NCBI GenBank assembly: GCA_028753945.1
Contig: JAPNXP010000003.1
Coordinates: forward strand, 5,766,001-5,830,000
Direction of reading: 5' to 3'
DNA: 64,000 bases
Source: Hexactinellida sp. DTS-2022
Taxonomy: Eukaryota; Porifera; Hexactinellida
Made by a program: the position numbers and the translations under genes. Below the pieces are notes generated by a model. It was not told the origin of the DNA and did not search any database. It saw nothing but the letters and a program-made list of their open reading frames with translations. Position 1 is the first letter of the stretch, and the number at the start of each line of letters is the position of its first letter. Shown here in pieces: positions 27,706 through 40,400 of the stretch.

Positions 27706-30506
27706 ACGTATATCCATTATATTAATTTACCACTTAATAATGGTCAATTGTAACTTATTTCGTTTATTAATAAGCTGTAATTTCCTGATCAATTATTAAT
27801 AGACTTTGCTGAGCAAAGTCTACTCTACAATAACCACTATCCTTAAAATAGTTAATTAATCAAGTAGTAATTATATCATAATTGTTATCTAAATATATCT
27901 CTAATTAATTATGGAGTTAATTAGATTGCCGGGGTAATAGTTACAGCTGATTGTAATTTCATAACAGATGCTAACAAAAGTTATTTGGCAATTACAATTA
28001 GTGTAAAACATAATAAAATAATGTATTACAGGCCCAGAAATTCGTCAATATTTGAATTCGCTTTTCTTGGCCTCAAAATTTTACCAAAAGTGCTGTTCTT
28101 AAAATAGATTATGCGAAGGCAACTATAAATGTCTAAATTTAGAACTTAGAAGATATATATTTCGTGAAATAATTTCTTATCTTTTTTATGCTCATCCAAT
28201 TTAACTTCAAAAATTAACTTTGTAGGCTGATGCATAATGTAAAAAGTTGCTATTATTAGAATCTGTTGGTTGACGCAAATGTCATGATTAATTAATTTCG
28301 TGATTACGTTTTGATGTTTCAATATTCGATACATGTCCAATAACGTGATTAAGCTGACACTTTCAACTCTTAAACTAATTGTGCTCTTTACAAGTCTTTA
28401 CACCTATTTATTCATATTCAGATTAGATAATATTTTAGACTATTATTAGCTAAAATTGCTAAATATTGCTTAGCCAAATTCTACAAGTCGGTTAAATAGT
28501 AGCAGTGTTCGTTGATATTATTTTTAATACATAATCTTTAATTTAAACCTATTAACATTACTTAAGATAAAATCCCAAAATGTAATTATACTATTGCAAT
28601 GATTCAAATTCCTGTAACGAGTATGAACTTTCTTATCAAATAAGTTAATTGACAAGAACGTGATATTTACTTGACAATACATATTACCAAATGTTATGTG
28701 AGACATTTGGTGCCCTCTCTCTATGACACATATTACATAGGACATACTGTATAAGTGTATGTAAAAATATAAAAAAATTGAACTCGGAATCAAGCATACT
28801 TAATTACCTTTCTAATATTTGGAAGTTAGCCTCTAGGTTCATTTTGAATTTAATATATATTTGTTTACCTCTTTTTGTAAACAACAACAATAAATATTCA
28901 TATTATATATTTGTAAATGCGAAATTCGTGTTCAGCATACTTGTTTACCTATAATACCCTTTGGAAGTTAGTTTATACCTACCTCAATTATAAATGCAGT
29001 TTCTATTCCCCCATCACTTTAATACAATTCGGACAAATAAACACAAGACATAACAATCGAGTTTTACAATAAAAAAGATTACGTAATCTCTATTAATTGT
29101 ATTTTGTTACCGTAAGTTTAATAAGAATTCAGTTATTTATGAACGATAGCATTTGCGAATTTTATATGATAATATTTGAATTGAAGAATGGAACTATTCA
29201 TAGATACAATATGTTCAATTGGAATGCATTGATAATAACGGATAGTGTTTTCAATTGGAATTCGTTTACTAATATACGTATTTAAATAACACATAACATA
29301 AAATTGATATTAATTTCACATTTTCTTCGTGTGGTATAATTAAATTAATTGATTGCACAATATAGCGGCTTTTATTTATGTACTTCTTTTATAATATTAT
29401 TCTGTTAATAATATACCTAACGACCATAAGGTCCAAAGGTATGTAAGAAGATTCCTTATAAATTGAAACAACCATTAACTTATCTCCTGGCAGCTTACAT
29501 TAGAATTAATTAAAATTCTTGGAACTCTCTAAAGTTGAAAATTGAATTCAAACAAACTCCGAATAATGAGTTGAATGCACTTCAATATTTAACTTCCAAT
29601 TATGGAGTATTTTATCAATTGAGTGATGAGACAAATTAGACAGACACAAAACTAACCTTTTAGGCTTACAAAATTCATACTCTAGTGACCTTAGGACAGT
29701 TTGTATAATTCCTTGAATCAGTTCCAGTCTTAATATATGTACTGAACAAGATGGTTAGTCACACAACAACGGTATTCTATGGGGCCGTTAAACGTTATGT
29801 AACGTAAATAACCGAAATACTAGCCTCCTATAAGCGTTGCGTAAATAACGCTTGATTCCATAATTATGAAGGAGTCAGGATAGCTCAATTACCTTAGTAT
29901 ATTCTCTTATGTCAATATGAAACAAGATTTTACTGATGGATACAAATTAAAGTATTCGTTTTCATTCCAGAGAAATAGATAGTTTTATTTTCTGGATACA
30001 CGTAGTTTAAATTGGCAAACATTCCTACGTAAATTCATAAAATGGATATTATTTCTGCTTAGTTTCTAAGAAACTTTCTATTTCAATTTATTAATTAGAT
30101 TTATCTACATTGGACATTTTACTAAAATAATAAAGTCATTACTTATAAATTAGTGCCAATGTGTTTTAACTTTCATTTAGTGATATAATAGTATTTTCAT
30201 TTCACTTGAATTTATAATATAAGCATTTTAATTAACTTTTGTATTAACTTTGGATAACCCCATTTATGATCTATAATAACTAAGGGACACGAGATTGTAT
30301 ATTTGCATAAATCAGCAATGATTTATACGATATTAGGTAGTTAATTATTGATAGTTTAGCGATATTTTATTTTTGGATAAATTACAAGTACACGCTACGC
30401 TGTGTTGTTATTCTGGGGAAATTACTTTAATTATTAAAACTGAAGAATATTATTTGTCAGTAGAAGTATAAATATAATTCAGGCTATTACGTAGTTGGCA
30501 TATCTA

Positions 30507-30685
30507 CAATGGCGTTCGCGTAATAGCAAGTCGCATTTTGCACAAAATTTGTTTGCTAATAGGCAAACTTGCTATTAGAGGAACAAAACAAACATAAAAT
30601 GTTCGCTTGGGGACTTAAAATAACTTGCTAATAGAGCAATACATAAATATAATTGCTATTAGGCGAACACTACTGTACTCGACTT
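30507..30685. mobile_element. MITE family F
   Basis: It begins CAATGGCGTTCGCGTAATAG and ends TATTAGGCGAACACTACTG. The interior has GCACAAAATTTGTTTGCTAA and TTCGCTTGGGGACTTAAAAT. Confidence 0.85.
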
Positions 30686-30874
30686 ATTATTTCAAATTAT
30701 AAATTGCATGATTATAGTGCAATATTTATACTGTATTATTAAACTCGATTGTTGTATGTGTAATGTTTGTTTGTTTGTTTATTTATTGGTTTGTTGGTTT
30801 AGCCGGATTATATTAAAGTGATAGCGGAATGGAAAACACAGTTGTATTTGAGATAAAGACAAACTTCTAAATGT

Positions 30875-31811
30875 GGGGCTGACTGAATAGTGGAATCTAG
30901 TGGAATCCAGTGGAATCCAGTGGAATCTAGTGGAATCTAGTGGAATCCAGTGGAATCTAGTGGAATCTAGTGGAATCTAGGGTGACTGAATGGTGGAATC
31001 TAGTGGAATCTAGTGGAATTACTAAATTTTAGTGGAATTGACTGAACGGTGGAATCGAGTGGATTTTCTAAAAACCGACTGAACAGTGGAATCTAGTGGA
31101 ATTGGACTGAATAGTGGAATCGAGTGGAATTTGATTATATTGTTAAACACTACGTATATGCTATAAGCTACGTGTGTATCATATTACGTTAATTTTCGCC
31201 CATGTAAAATTGTTTGCAATGATTGAACTAGTGTTGTGCATGAAGTGACACAATAGGATTTATTAGTTAGGCTTTGTTACCATGTTATTTAGATACATCT
31301 TATTAACATTATTTATCAACAATTCCTTATCAAATCCAGTTGGTATTCATTGGGCAGTTCAATAGAGATGATTAGTAAGAATACTAATATAGTATCCTAT
31401 TGTGCCACTTCATGCACAACACTAGTTTAATCATTGCAAACAATTTTACATGGGCGAAAATTAACGTAATATGATACACACGTAGCTTATAGCATATACG
31501 TAGTGTTTAACAATTTAATCAAATTCCACTCGATTCCACTATTCAGTCAAATTCCACTCGATTCCACTGTTCAGTCGGTTTTTAGAAAATCCACTCGATT
31601 CCACCGTTCAGTCAATTCCACTAAAATTTAGTAATTCCACTAGATTCTACTGGATTCCACCATTCAGTCACCCTAGATTCCACTAGATTCCACTAGATTC
31701 CACCATTCAGTCACCCTAGATTCCACTAGATTCTACTGGATTCCACTAGATTCCACTAGATTATACTGGATTCTACTGGATTCCACTAGATTCCACTATT
31801 CAGTCAGCCCC
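30875..31811. mobile_element. 937-bp foldback element, family G, 8-bp duplication
   Basis: Ends GGGGCTGACTGAATAGTGGA and CCACTATTCAGTCAGCCCC are inverted. CTAAATGT flanks both sides (30867-30874 and 31812-31819). The outer arms are built from a 10-bp GTGGAATCTA unit interrupted by GACTGAATGG. The inner arms are unique sequence, mirrored to about 31260 and from about 31393. The loop is about 130 nt. No coding frame is present. Confidence 0.92.
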
Positions 31812-32354
31812 CTAAATGTTATAATTGGTAAATGTATATGCTGAATAGGAATTTAACATTAGTTAAAATGTAAATAGAATAAGCGAGACCGTGCACGGCG
31901 AGACCTATGGGTCCGTTATTATTACAGGAAATTGGTATTATGTTCTATTCTAAAATAAATCTCCTTGTATAGGCATTGTGTAATATTTATGCTAAATGAC
32001 TCAGATAATACGAAGATATAATCAACAGGTTTATTCTGGTAATGATATCATGAGGAACGAGGTTTATACATTTTGTTTCAATTTATTATATTTATAAATA
32101 TAATCGCTTAAGTTCTTGTAAGAACTAATTAAATATAATATTGAAAGTAAATTATAATTAGCTTGGATGCAAATTTATGGGGTAGATTGAAAGCAAATAA
32201 ATTCGTTTCTAATTATAAATTGAAGATATCTCTTTACAATGCACCAAACAAGGAACTGCAACTATACTTTCATTATTGGTAGGATTATTAAATGTTACGA
32301 ATTGAAACCCTAGTAAGTTAGCAGGTTATACGTACGAACGAAGAAATAAATATA

Positions 32355-32536
32355 CAGTAGAACCTCGTTAGTACAATTACACGGTTAATACGAATTTCCG
32401 GATAAGATGAACAAACAGTTCCACAAATCAGGTCCCTACAATGACTTTCAAGGGTATTATTCTGGTTAATACAAACACCGGATAAAGCGAACAAAATTTA
32501 GCGTCAGTTGGTGTTCGTATTAACGAAGTGCTACTG
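32355..32536. mobile_element. MITE family A, subtype A2
   Basis: Ends CAGTAGAACCTCGTTAGTAC and TTAACGAAGTGCTACTG, TA-flanked. The interior has AACAGTTCCACAAATCAGGT. Confidence 0.88.
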
Positions 32537-33309
32537 TACAAACATAATTTTATTATTGCTCATGATAAAATGAACAAACATTATTCTATTACATATTTTC
32601 ATGATAAAATGAACTAAATTTAAAACTTCAAAAAACTCCTAAATCTAAATTTATCTTATGAAACTATTCATCAAATAGATATTACATACTTATCATTCTA
32701 AAGTTCATATTCCATAAAACCGATAATAAATCTTAGTCACTATACTAAATATAGAATTGTATGTAAATTATATATTATATATATATATATCCCAAAGTTG
32801 ACGTTCTAAATATAGTATCAAGTTATATTAATGAAAATGGTGTTCTAAGTATAGGTAGTTTATGATGATATGAGGTCAATATTTCAAATTATTTTCGGTG
32901 TTTTAAATATGTTTTATTTATCATTAATTTCTACTTGGTTGAAAGGGCATTCGTTATACCTGAATCATGAGATTACTTACTTGTAAATTATTAATTGTAC
33001 TATTTCAGATACTTTATATATTCTTAATCAGATTTGTTTTTACATTAAATTTATTTTGCATTACCATTTCTGTTAATGATATAGAATTATTCTCTGAAGT
33101 ACACGTTTTTATGAATATTCAAATGACTCATAGAATAATTAAATACACTAAATTAAAATATGTATACGTACTGTTATTATCATTTGATAATACAATGCGA
33201 TAAGGTTTGTAACTTAACCAGAAAAGTGTCTCAGCTAATTAACAAATCAATAATAACAGAGCACAAGAATTAGGACCGGATGCATTAATGTGTAATAACG
33301 AATCAAGGA

Positions 33310-33475
33310 TTTATTCAGGAGTGCAAGACGCTCGTTTTGGAGCATGAATTTAGGAGCGAGAAAATTTGGAATCCTCCCCTATACCATAACATTAATTTGT
33401 GATTTAGGCGTATGAAAATTAAATCAGACCATGATTAGGTGCGTATTTACAAATGGCTGTATAATACAGTGAACG
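33310..33475. repeat. dispersed repeat family J
   Basis: It contains TCAGGAGTGCAAGACGCTCG, TTAGGAGCGAGAAAATTTGG, CATTAATTTGTGATTTAGGC and ATTTACAAATGGCTGTATAA. Same order as copies at about 58870-59045 and 61690-61858. Confidence 0.75.
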
Positions 33476-34254
33476 GAATCTATATTCAAAGTAAATTGAG
33501 ATTATCTTCCTACTTTATTTGATAGGCAAGCTGGCTATTTCATTTATGTTCCTACAAAAATAGTATACATATTTGCAGTGCAAATTGTAGTGCATCTGAT
33601 AATTTTATCAAGTTGGTACTGATTACAAAGCCTTGTTACTTGATCAGAGTTTATGATATCTGTAATTCATTAAAAACCCGCGTGTTATTTAGTAACTTAG
33701 TTATTAGATTGAAATGAATAAATCAGTAGTATTTTTATAAAATAATGTTATAGAAGTAGTATTTTTGCCAGTCAATCATTTTCAAATCTACTTAATGCAT
33801 TTCTAGAACCATTTCCGTTGCAGCTATTTTAGTGCACAACTTCCGGTTACACTAGATAAGTGTTATTAGGAATTTAGTTTGGCTAATGCAATTACTATTC
33901 AGTTTTCTTATGACTAGCTTTGTACAGGCAAGGTAGAAGTTTGTTAGTTTGTTACAAAAGACACTCGTTAATGCGAAAACCAGGGACCTTCGAAATTTGT
34001 TCATATTACCAGTCACTTGCATACATTTGTATCGGCTAGGGAAATTGGTATAACGGTACTGTAGTTAAGTTATCAGTTAATTAGTTTGTTTGTTCCGGAT
34101 TATAAATATTTTTGTACTTTTTAAGATCCCAATAGATTACAATAATAGCAAAATTAACAACTATTAATTTAATAACAAATTCAATTAATTGGATTTAACA
34201 TTGAATTACATTGGGTATGTAGTAGGTTCAGGGATTAAGCACACAGCAAATAAA

Positions 34255-34335
34255 TACATAAACAAACAAACAACAACACACATACAAACAACAACATATA
34301 AACAAACAACATCTAAACAAACAACATACAAGATA
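34255..34335 (+). repeat. (AAAC)n/AAC-rich low-complexity tract
   Basis: Runs of AAACAAAC, CAACAACAC and ACAAACAAC lie just downstream of the CPT1 stop on the antisense side. Confidence 0.8.
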
Positions 34336-34422
34336 CAAACTAACAAGGTTAAAACTTAAAAGATAGATAACGTTAGTAGATGATTTACGTATTAACTAAA
34401 GGTAGCTCCTATTTAATGGCAA

Positions 34423-37400
34423 TCACATTGGTTGCAAGATGGAATCATTGAATGACATGTAACGGTTCATTTGGGCTAGCCTAGGTGCTCTGTTATGATT
34501 TCTATTTTGAGAAACAGCATTTGTTTCGTTCTGTATCGCGATAGCTCCGAGGCAGATATTCCTTATCTGTACAAGTGAGTGTACAATTTCACCGTGGAAC
34601 TTGACAGCGTCCTGTAAAAGGATAATTATACAATTATATAAACAATAATACAAAAAGTTCTATTCTCGTTTATTCTAATGTAATTTTCAGGAACTGGCAT
34701 GGTCTTTTTTAACATCAAAAATTTGTCTTCGCAAAGCTGGGCTTTTATATTGAAAAGGTGTTGGCCGATATATAAGTAGGTAGGCCATTAAAAGTTTATT
34801 CCAAACCGATTTAAGTTCCCTGGCATGGTATACATATTATTAAATTAAAAAACTTCAAATTAGTATTTCTAAATTACAATAGAGTAGTACAGTGGTGTTC
34901 GCGTAATAGCAAGTCGCATTTTGCACGAATTTGCTTGCTATTAGGCGAACTTGCTCAGGGGAACATAATTAACATTAAATGCTCGCTTGAAGACTGAAAA
35001 TAAGTTGCTAATAGAACAATATTGATATTAGGCGAACACCACTGTTCGTATATATTTTACAAACTTTACTACTAAGCCATAATGTGACTACTATTAGAAA
35101 AACAAAAAAACATTTTTTTTGCTAAGATATATTTTTAGTCAAACTATACATTGAACTCACAGGATATTAGTAATACAATACATTCTAATAATAGAAGTAA
35201 TTAATGGTTAATTTCAAACTAATTTGAACAGTCCATTAATCATAAAATTATTATTCATAATCATGAGATTGTAATAGGTTAGGAGTATAAATTTTTATTT
35301 CCTCTAGCCAATAGAAATGTATACAAGTGACTCCTGTTATTATGAATTTACGGATAATACGAACAAATTCTAATACACTGTCACTATGATTAAAATATTG
35401 TAACATTAACAAAAACTATTTTTCTCCGTATTTTGATTATTGAATTTGATTTAATTCTTAATCATCATAACGACGAATTTTCGTCTCAGCCCTACTTTTG
35501 GAAAGTAGGTTTACTACGTTTCAGATATTTCAATTAAATATTCCTATTAATAGTGTGAATTAGCTCCTTTCTAATATACTAAAGTTCAAATATGTAAAGC
35601 TCATATATTTATCTACTATCTATGGCTTAAACGTAAATGGTTTTGACAAATTCAATTTCGATAATATTTTTACTATTAGTGAGTAAAGTTAAACTTAAAT
35701 TGCAAGTATCAAACTATTATTATAACTTTCGATATACTTTTAATCACGTAATTACTTGCTTGAATGTTAAATGATAAACGATCTCTTTCTATGTATTTAA
35801 TTCACAATATTTGGTGTAACAATAACTTATGCCCTAATAGTCCAATAATAAATATAGTATAACCTCGTTAGTACGAATACGGTTAGTATGAAAACTATTT
35901 CAGTCCCCTTCAAAGCCTTTTCAATACACATGAATGACATTATATTGGTTAATACGAATTCCGGATAAGGCGAACGCATTTTGACAGTCCCCTGGTGTTC
36001 CTACTAACGAAGTTCTACTGTAAATACCTAAAGTTACAAACACAAATTCACAATTAAGATAGAATAACCATACCGTATGTGGAGAATCCTTGAAAGAAGA
36101 AACATGCAAGACAATCCTCCCGGCAGTGAATATATACGAGACTCCATATCCGTGTTTTGTGACCGGACAAAACCCGCCTCCGCCTCCGCTGCAGTGAGGA
36201 GCAGCGACCTGGTCCATGCCGGTCTGATTCGTTGGGGTCTATAAATAGAACCGCGGGTATTAATCCGTGGGTATTCTATAATGCGTACAGTGGAGTTGCT
36301 TTATTATTAGCAATATTGCTTTATTAGCAACCACTTTTCTGGTGCCAAGCGTGACAATACTGTTAATTTCATTCCCCTATTAGCAACCAGATTTAGTGGC
36401 AAACACGGGTTGCTATTAAGCAATTCCACTGTACTTAAAACCCGTAGTTTCCCAAGGAATGTTGTAGTGAAACTGAAAGTTAATTCACTCTCAATTGAAA
36501 GTGAAAGTGAAAATGGGATTTTTCTATTTATACCTTTGACCCCAATGACAACTACGGGTTTAATTAATTAACAATTGATAGAGACACTAAAATCTATTTA
36601 TACTAATTGAATTCTAGCTGATAATACATACTGTGAAAACCCTCGAATTTAATTAGCTAAATAGTTAATATTACAGTCAGGTCTGCTTATTGTGAACAAT
36701 ATTTCGTCTGTTTAAAAAAATGAAAACTGAAAACTCTGAAAGTAAAAAAAAAATGAAATGAAAACTCATGAACAAGCCCTATGGTCCCAATTTAACAACT
36801 TACAAGGGTTTGTATTAAGTTGGGTTCGCGTATTATGAAGTCTCTCTATTTTGAACACACTTTGGTCCATTGAATGTTCATAATAAACCTGACTGTAAAT
36901 GGTATACAACATTGTGCTTTAATTAATTTAGTGTAAAAACTATGGACCAATAACTACAGCAAATAAGCTTGCTATTTTTATTGCACTATTCACTTTACAT
37001 ACAAGTACAAAGGTCGCCTAATAGCAATTGCTCTATTAGCAAATTCTTTTCAATCCCCACGAACATTTAATAAATGATAATTATGATCCTCTAATAGTAA
37101 GTTCGCTTGTTAGTTAGCAAATTTCTTGCAAAATGCGACTTGCTATTACGCGACACCACTGTAAGTACGTATAAATTCATTGGTTGTGTTATTACAATTA
37201 AATAATATATTATATATTATTAACCTGACTCGTTGACAGCTTCCAGGGCTCAACAATGACTTTGTTTAAGAAAGGTGAGTCTATATCTTTCCCCTTGGAG
37301 ACCACGTAGAGTGCGAACAGATGTCTGTCTATGCCCTGTCCGGAGGAGGCTTCCTTTGCTTTGTGCACATGTTTCTTCGTAGCGCACTGTAGAGCGGCAT

Positions 37401-40400
37401 ATGCCTCTAAAATCTATAGAACAATAGTTAATTAGTTAATTAATAAATTATCATAACTTAAAATTATTAACAACTTATATACTAATAGGACATAGATGCC
37501 CTGGGGTCCAAGGTATAAATAGAAAAAAAAACACTTTCATTTTCAATTGAAATTAAATTTCACTTTCACTTTCAATTGGCAACTAAGAGATAACTTATTT
37601 AATAAAGGGTTCATCCAGGCGCGTAATATTGAAAGGAACCTTTAGAAGCCATAGCAAAGATGGTAAGTAAACCGTCATACAACAGAACTAACTAACTATA
37701 ATAATCCGAGGTTCTATTGCAGGAGAATATCTACATAATCCGAGGTTCTACTGTAGAACAGCGATTCCCAACCTTTTTCAAACGTGGACCCCCTATATAG
37801 TAAATATTATACAACTGTGGCCCCCTCCCATTGACTGTAATACATATTGTGGAACAGCCGTCCGTGGACCCCAGGTTGGGAACCACTGCATAATCCGACA
37901 TTTGGCAATCCGATATTTTTCCCTATCCCAAATGCTATTGGACTATGCAGGTTCTACTGTATACACAAGGTAGAATAATCTCTACATAGCTTAACACTGA
38001 CTTACATTGATCGGATAGAACTAGTAAGTACTAACTATAATAATCCGAGGTTATACTATAGATACTAACTAGAACGAATCCGAGGTTATGTATAAGAGCT
38101 TAATTAATTAATTAATAACACTACTTACATTGATGGGATAAAACTACTAAGTACTAACTAGAATGTATAAGAGCTTAACACTACTTACATTGATTGGATC
38201 TTTCAGCATAGTCCTAACGAACCTACAGGACTCCTCAGTGACAGGCCTCACCGTCTCAGTGCGTCCCTCTCTGAACAGTCGAGTCATGGCAGACTCGTAA
38301 GTGAGAGAGAACCTGCCCAGGTTCCTGTATCCGGCTAGCTGTATGGCCATCTGGAGAAAGGCGTCCGGACTACACTTTATATGCTTAATCGCTTCTTTCC
38401 CGAAGTAGGGGAAATATTCTACTTTAAAGGTAACACAATTAGCGGCTTTGATAGCGATCTCATTCTGGATTTCTATCTTCCTTGAGGCCTATTGGTACAT
38501 ATAATGCCATAATAGGAATTAGTTAAAGTTCCTATCCTATGTATTTACAGTGGATTCTGATTAATAGAGCACCGATTAATTGGGTCAAACTACCCTCAGA
38601 CAAAAGTTACTAATTAAACGGAGACTGTATTTAAATAACTCAGTTCCTTATAGCATATTAGCTATTCTAAATACTCTAACCGGAAAAAGTATCTGAACAA
38701 CCAAAAATTTTAAGCCATTTGTGCCACAAGTGGCTCATGACAAGAACACTACAAAATTGATTTGACTTAAAATGTGCTATAAACTTGAAACCTAGTGTTT
38801 TCTGGTCATGTTATGTCAGCTTTTGGTCTACAAAATTTATAGACGGTCTACAAATTTTTTGCTTATTTTGTATGGGCTTTTTATAGGCTCCTATTTATTA
38901 ACTATAAATACCTCTTCATTGAAGTCCCATTCCAATCTCTCATACTTACAGCATGGTGCTCTGGCATCTCCATTCAAATAACCTTCTGTGTTGTATCTAG
39001 GATTATTAACAAATTTAAAACCCGAAAATAAATTAGTTTATCAATGATTAAGGAAATAACTTATATGTAGACCGTATATTTCTAGGCCAGGTTTTCTTAC
39101 ATATAAATTAGTATTATCCATAGACGGCAGGGCTTTTGGTCTACAGAATTTATAGCGGCCTACAAATTTTTGGCTTAATTTGTATCGGCTTTTATAGACC
39201 GTCTACATATAAGGATGCTCTTGATTAAGCTACCTTGGTGTGTTCGCACTTTGGCGTAGCATAAATGAGCCGTTAATTAACTTCTTCGTGTTGATACCTG
39301 GCGTCAATAAATAATCGCTTTCTACAATAATCAGAGCTTCGCAGAAATGCCCTAGCACCGGAGCATCCGCAAAGGAATGTTCGCAATTCACACCAGCTGT
39401 TCCGTTCTCATAAATAACTAATGAAACTGATTTGTCGAACCATCTGCTAGACCCGTTTCCAAGCAAGAGAGAGGTGCAGTATTCACTCAAGTAAGGTCGA
39501 CCTTTCTCGTAGGTAAGTTTGTATTGTTTCGTATCTTCAGTGTACAACTCCTCTGGAAGCTACATACAAATAATCTATATTATAAACTCGATTGTTGTTT
39601 GTTTGTTTGTCTGTTTGTCTGTTTGTCTGTCTGTTTGTTTGTTTGTTTGTTTGTTTGTTTGGTTGTTTGTTTGTTTGTTTGTTTGTCTGTTTGTCTGTCA
39701 GTTTGTTTGTTAGTTTGATTGTTTGTTTGTTTGTTTGTTTGTTTGTCGGATAGACAACAAATGGAGTTATACATTTAATGATAAATAAACATCGCGGAAA
39801 TAGGCTATTAAAACTAAATTAAAATGCAATTTTCAATTTCAAGAACAAGAAATCCAATTCAAGAACAAGAAATCCAATTCAAGAACAAGAAATTCAATTT
39901 CAAGAACAAGAAATCCAATTCAAGAACAAGAAATCCAAATCAAGAACAAGAAATCCAATTTCAAGAACAAAAAATTCAATTCAAGAACAAGAAATCCAAT
40001 TCAAGAACAAGAAATCCAATTTCAAGAACAAGAAATCCAATTTCAAGAACAAGAAATCCAATTCAAGAACAAGAAATTCAAATTCAAGAACAAGAAATTC
40101 AATTTCAAGAACAAGAAATCCAATTCAAGAACAAGAAATCCAATTCAAGACCAAGAAATCCAATTCAAGAACAAGAAATTCAATTTCAAGAACAAGAAAT
40201 CCAATTCAAGAACAAGAAATCCAATTCAAGACCAAGAAATTCAATTCAAGAACAAGAAATCCAATTCAAGAACAAGAAATTCAAATTCAAGAACAAGAAA
40301 TTCAATTTCAAGAACAAGAAATCCAATTTCAAGAACAAGAAATCCAAATCAAGAACAAGAAATTCAATTTCAAGAACAAGAAATCCAATTTCAAGAACAA

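Larger units (their letters stand above)
26388..34422. other. 8-kb intergenic region with repeats only
   Basis: It lies between the phosphatase promoter and the CPT1 3' end. Recognised contents: MITE A (27069), MITE O (27396), a hAT-like element (27553), repeat K words (about 29640), a repeat Q fragment (about 29760-29860), MITE F (30507), a large foldback (30875), MITE A2 (32355) and repeat J (33310). Short frames at 28146, 28524, 29097 and 32967 look like chance AT-rich frames. Confidence 0.7.

Noticed and set aside
28146..33203. Small frames in the 8-kb intergenic region
   Set aside because: They are short, AT-driven, with no flanking splice signals in phase and no known motifs.
39519..39774. 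Cys/Val/Phe- and Lys/Gln/Thr-rich short frames
   Set aside because: They are translations of the (GTTT)n microsatellite on both strands.
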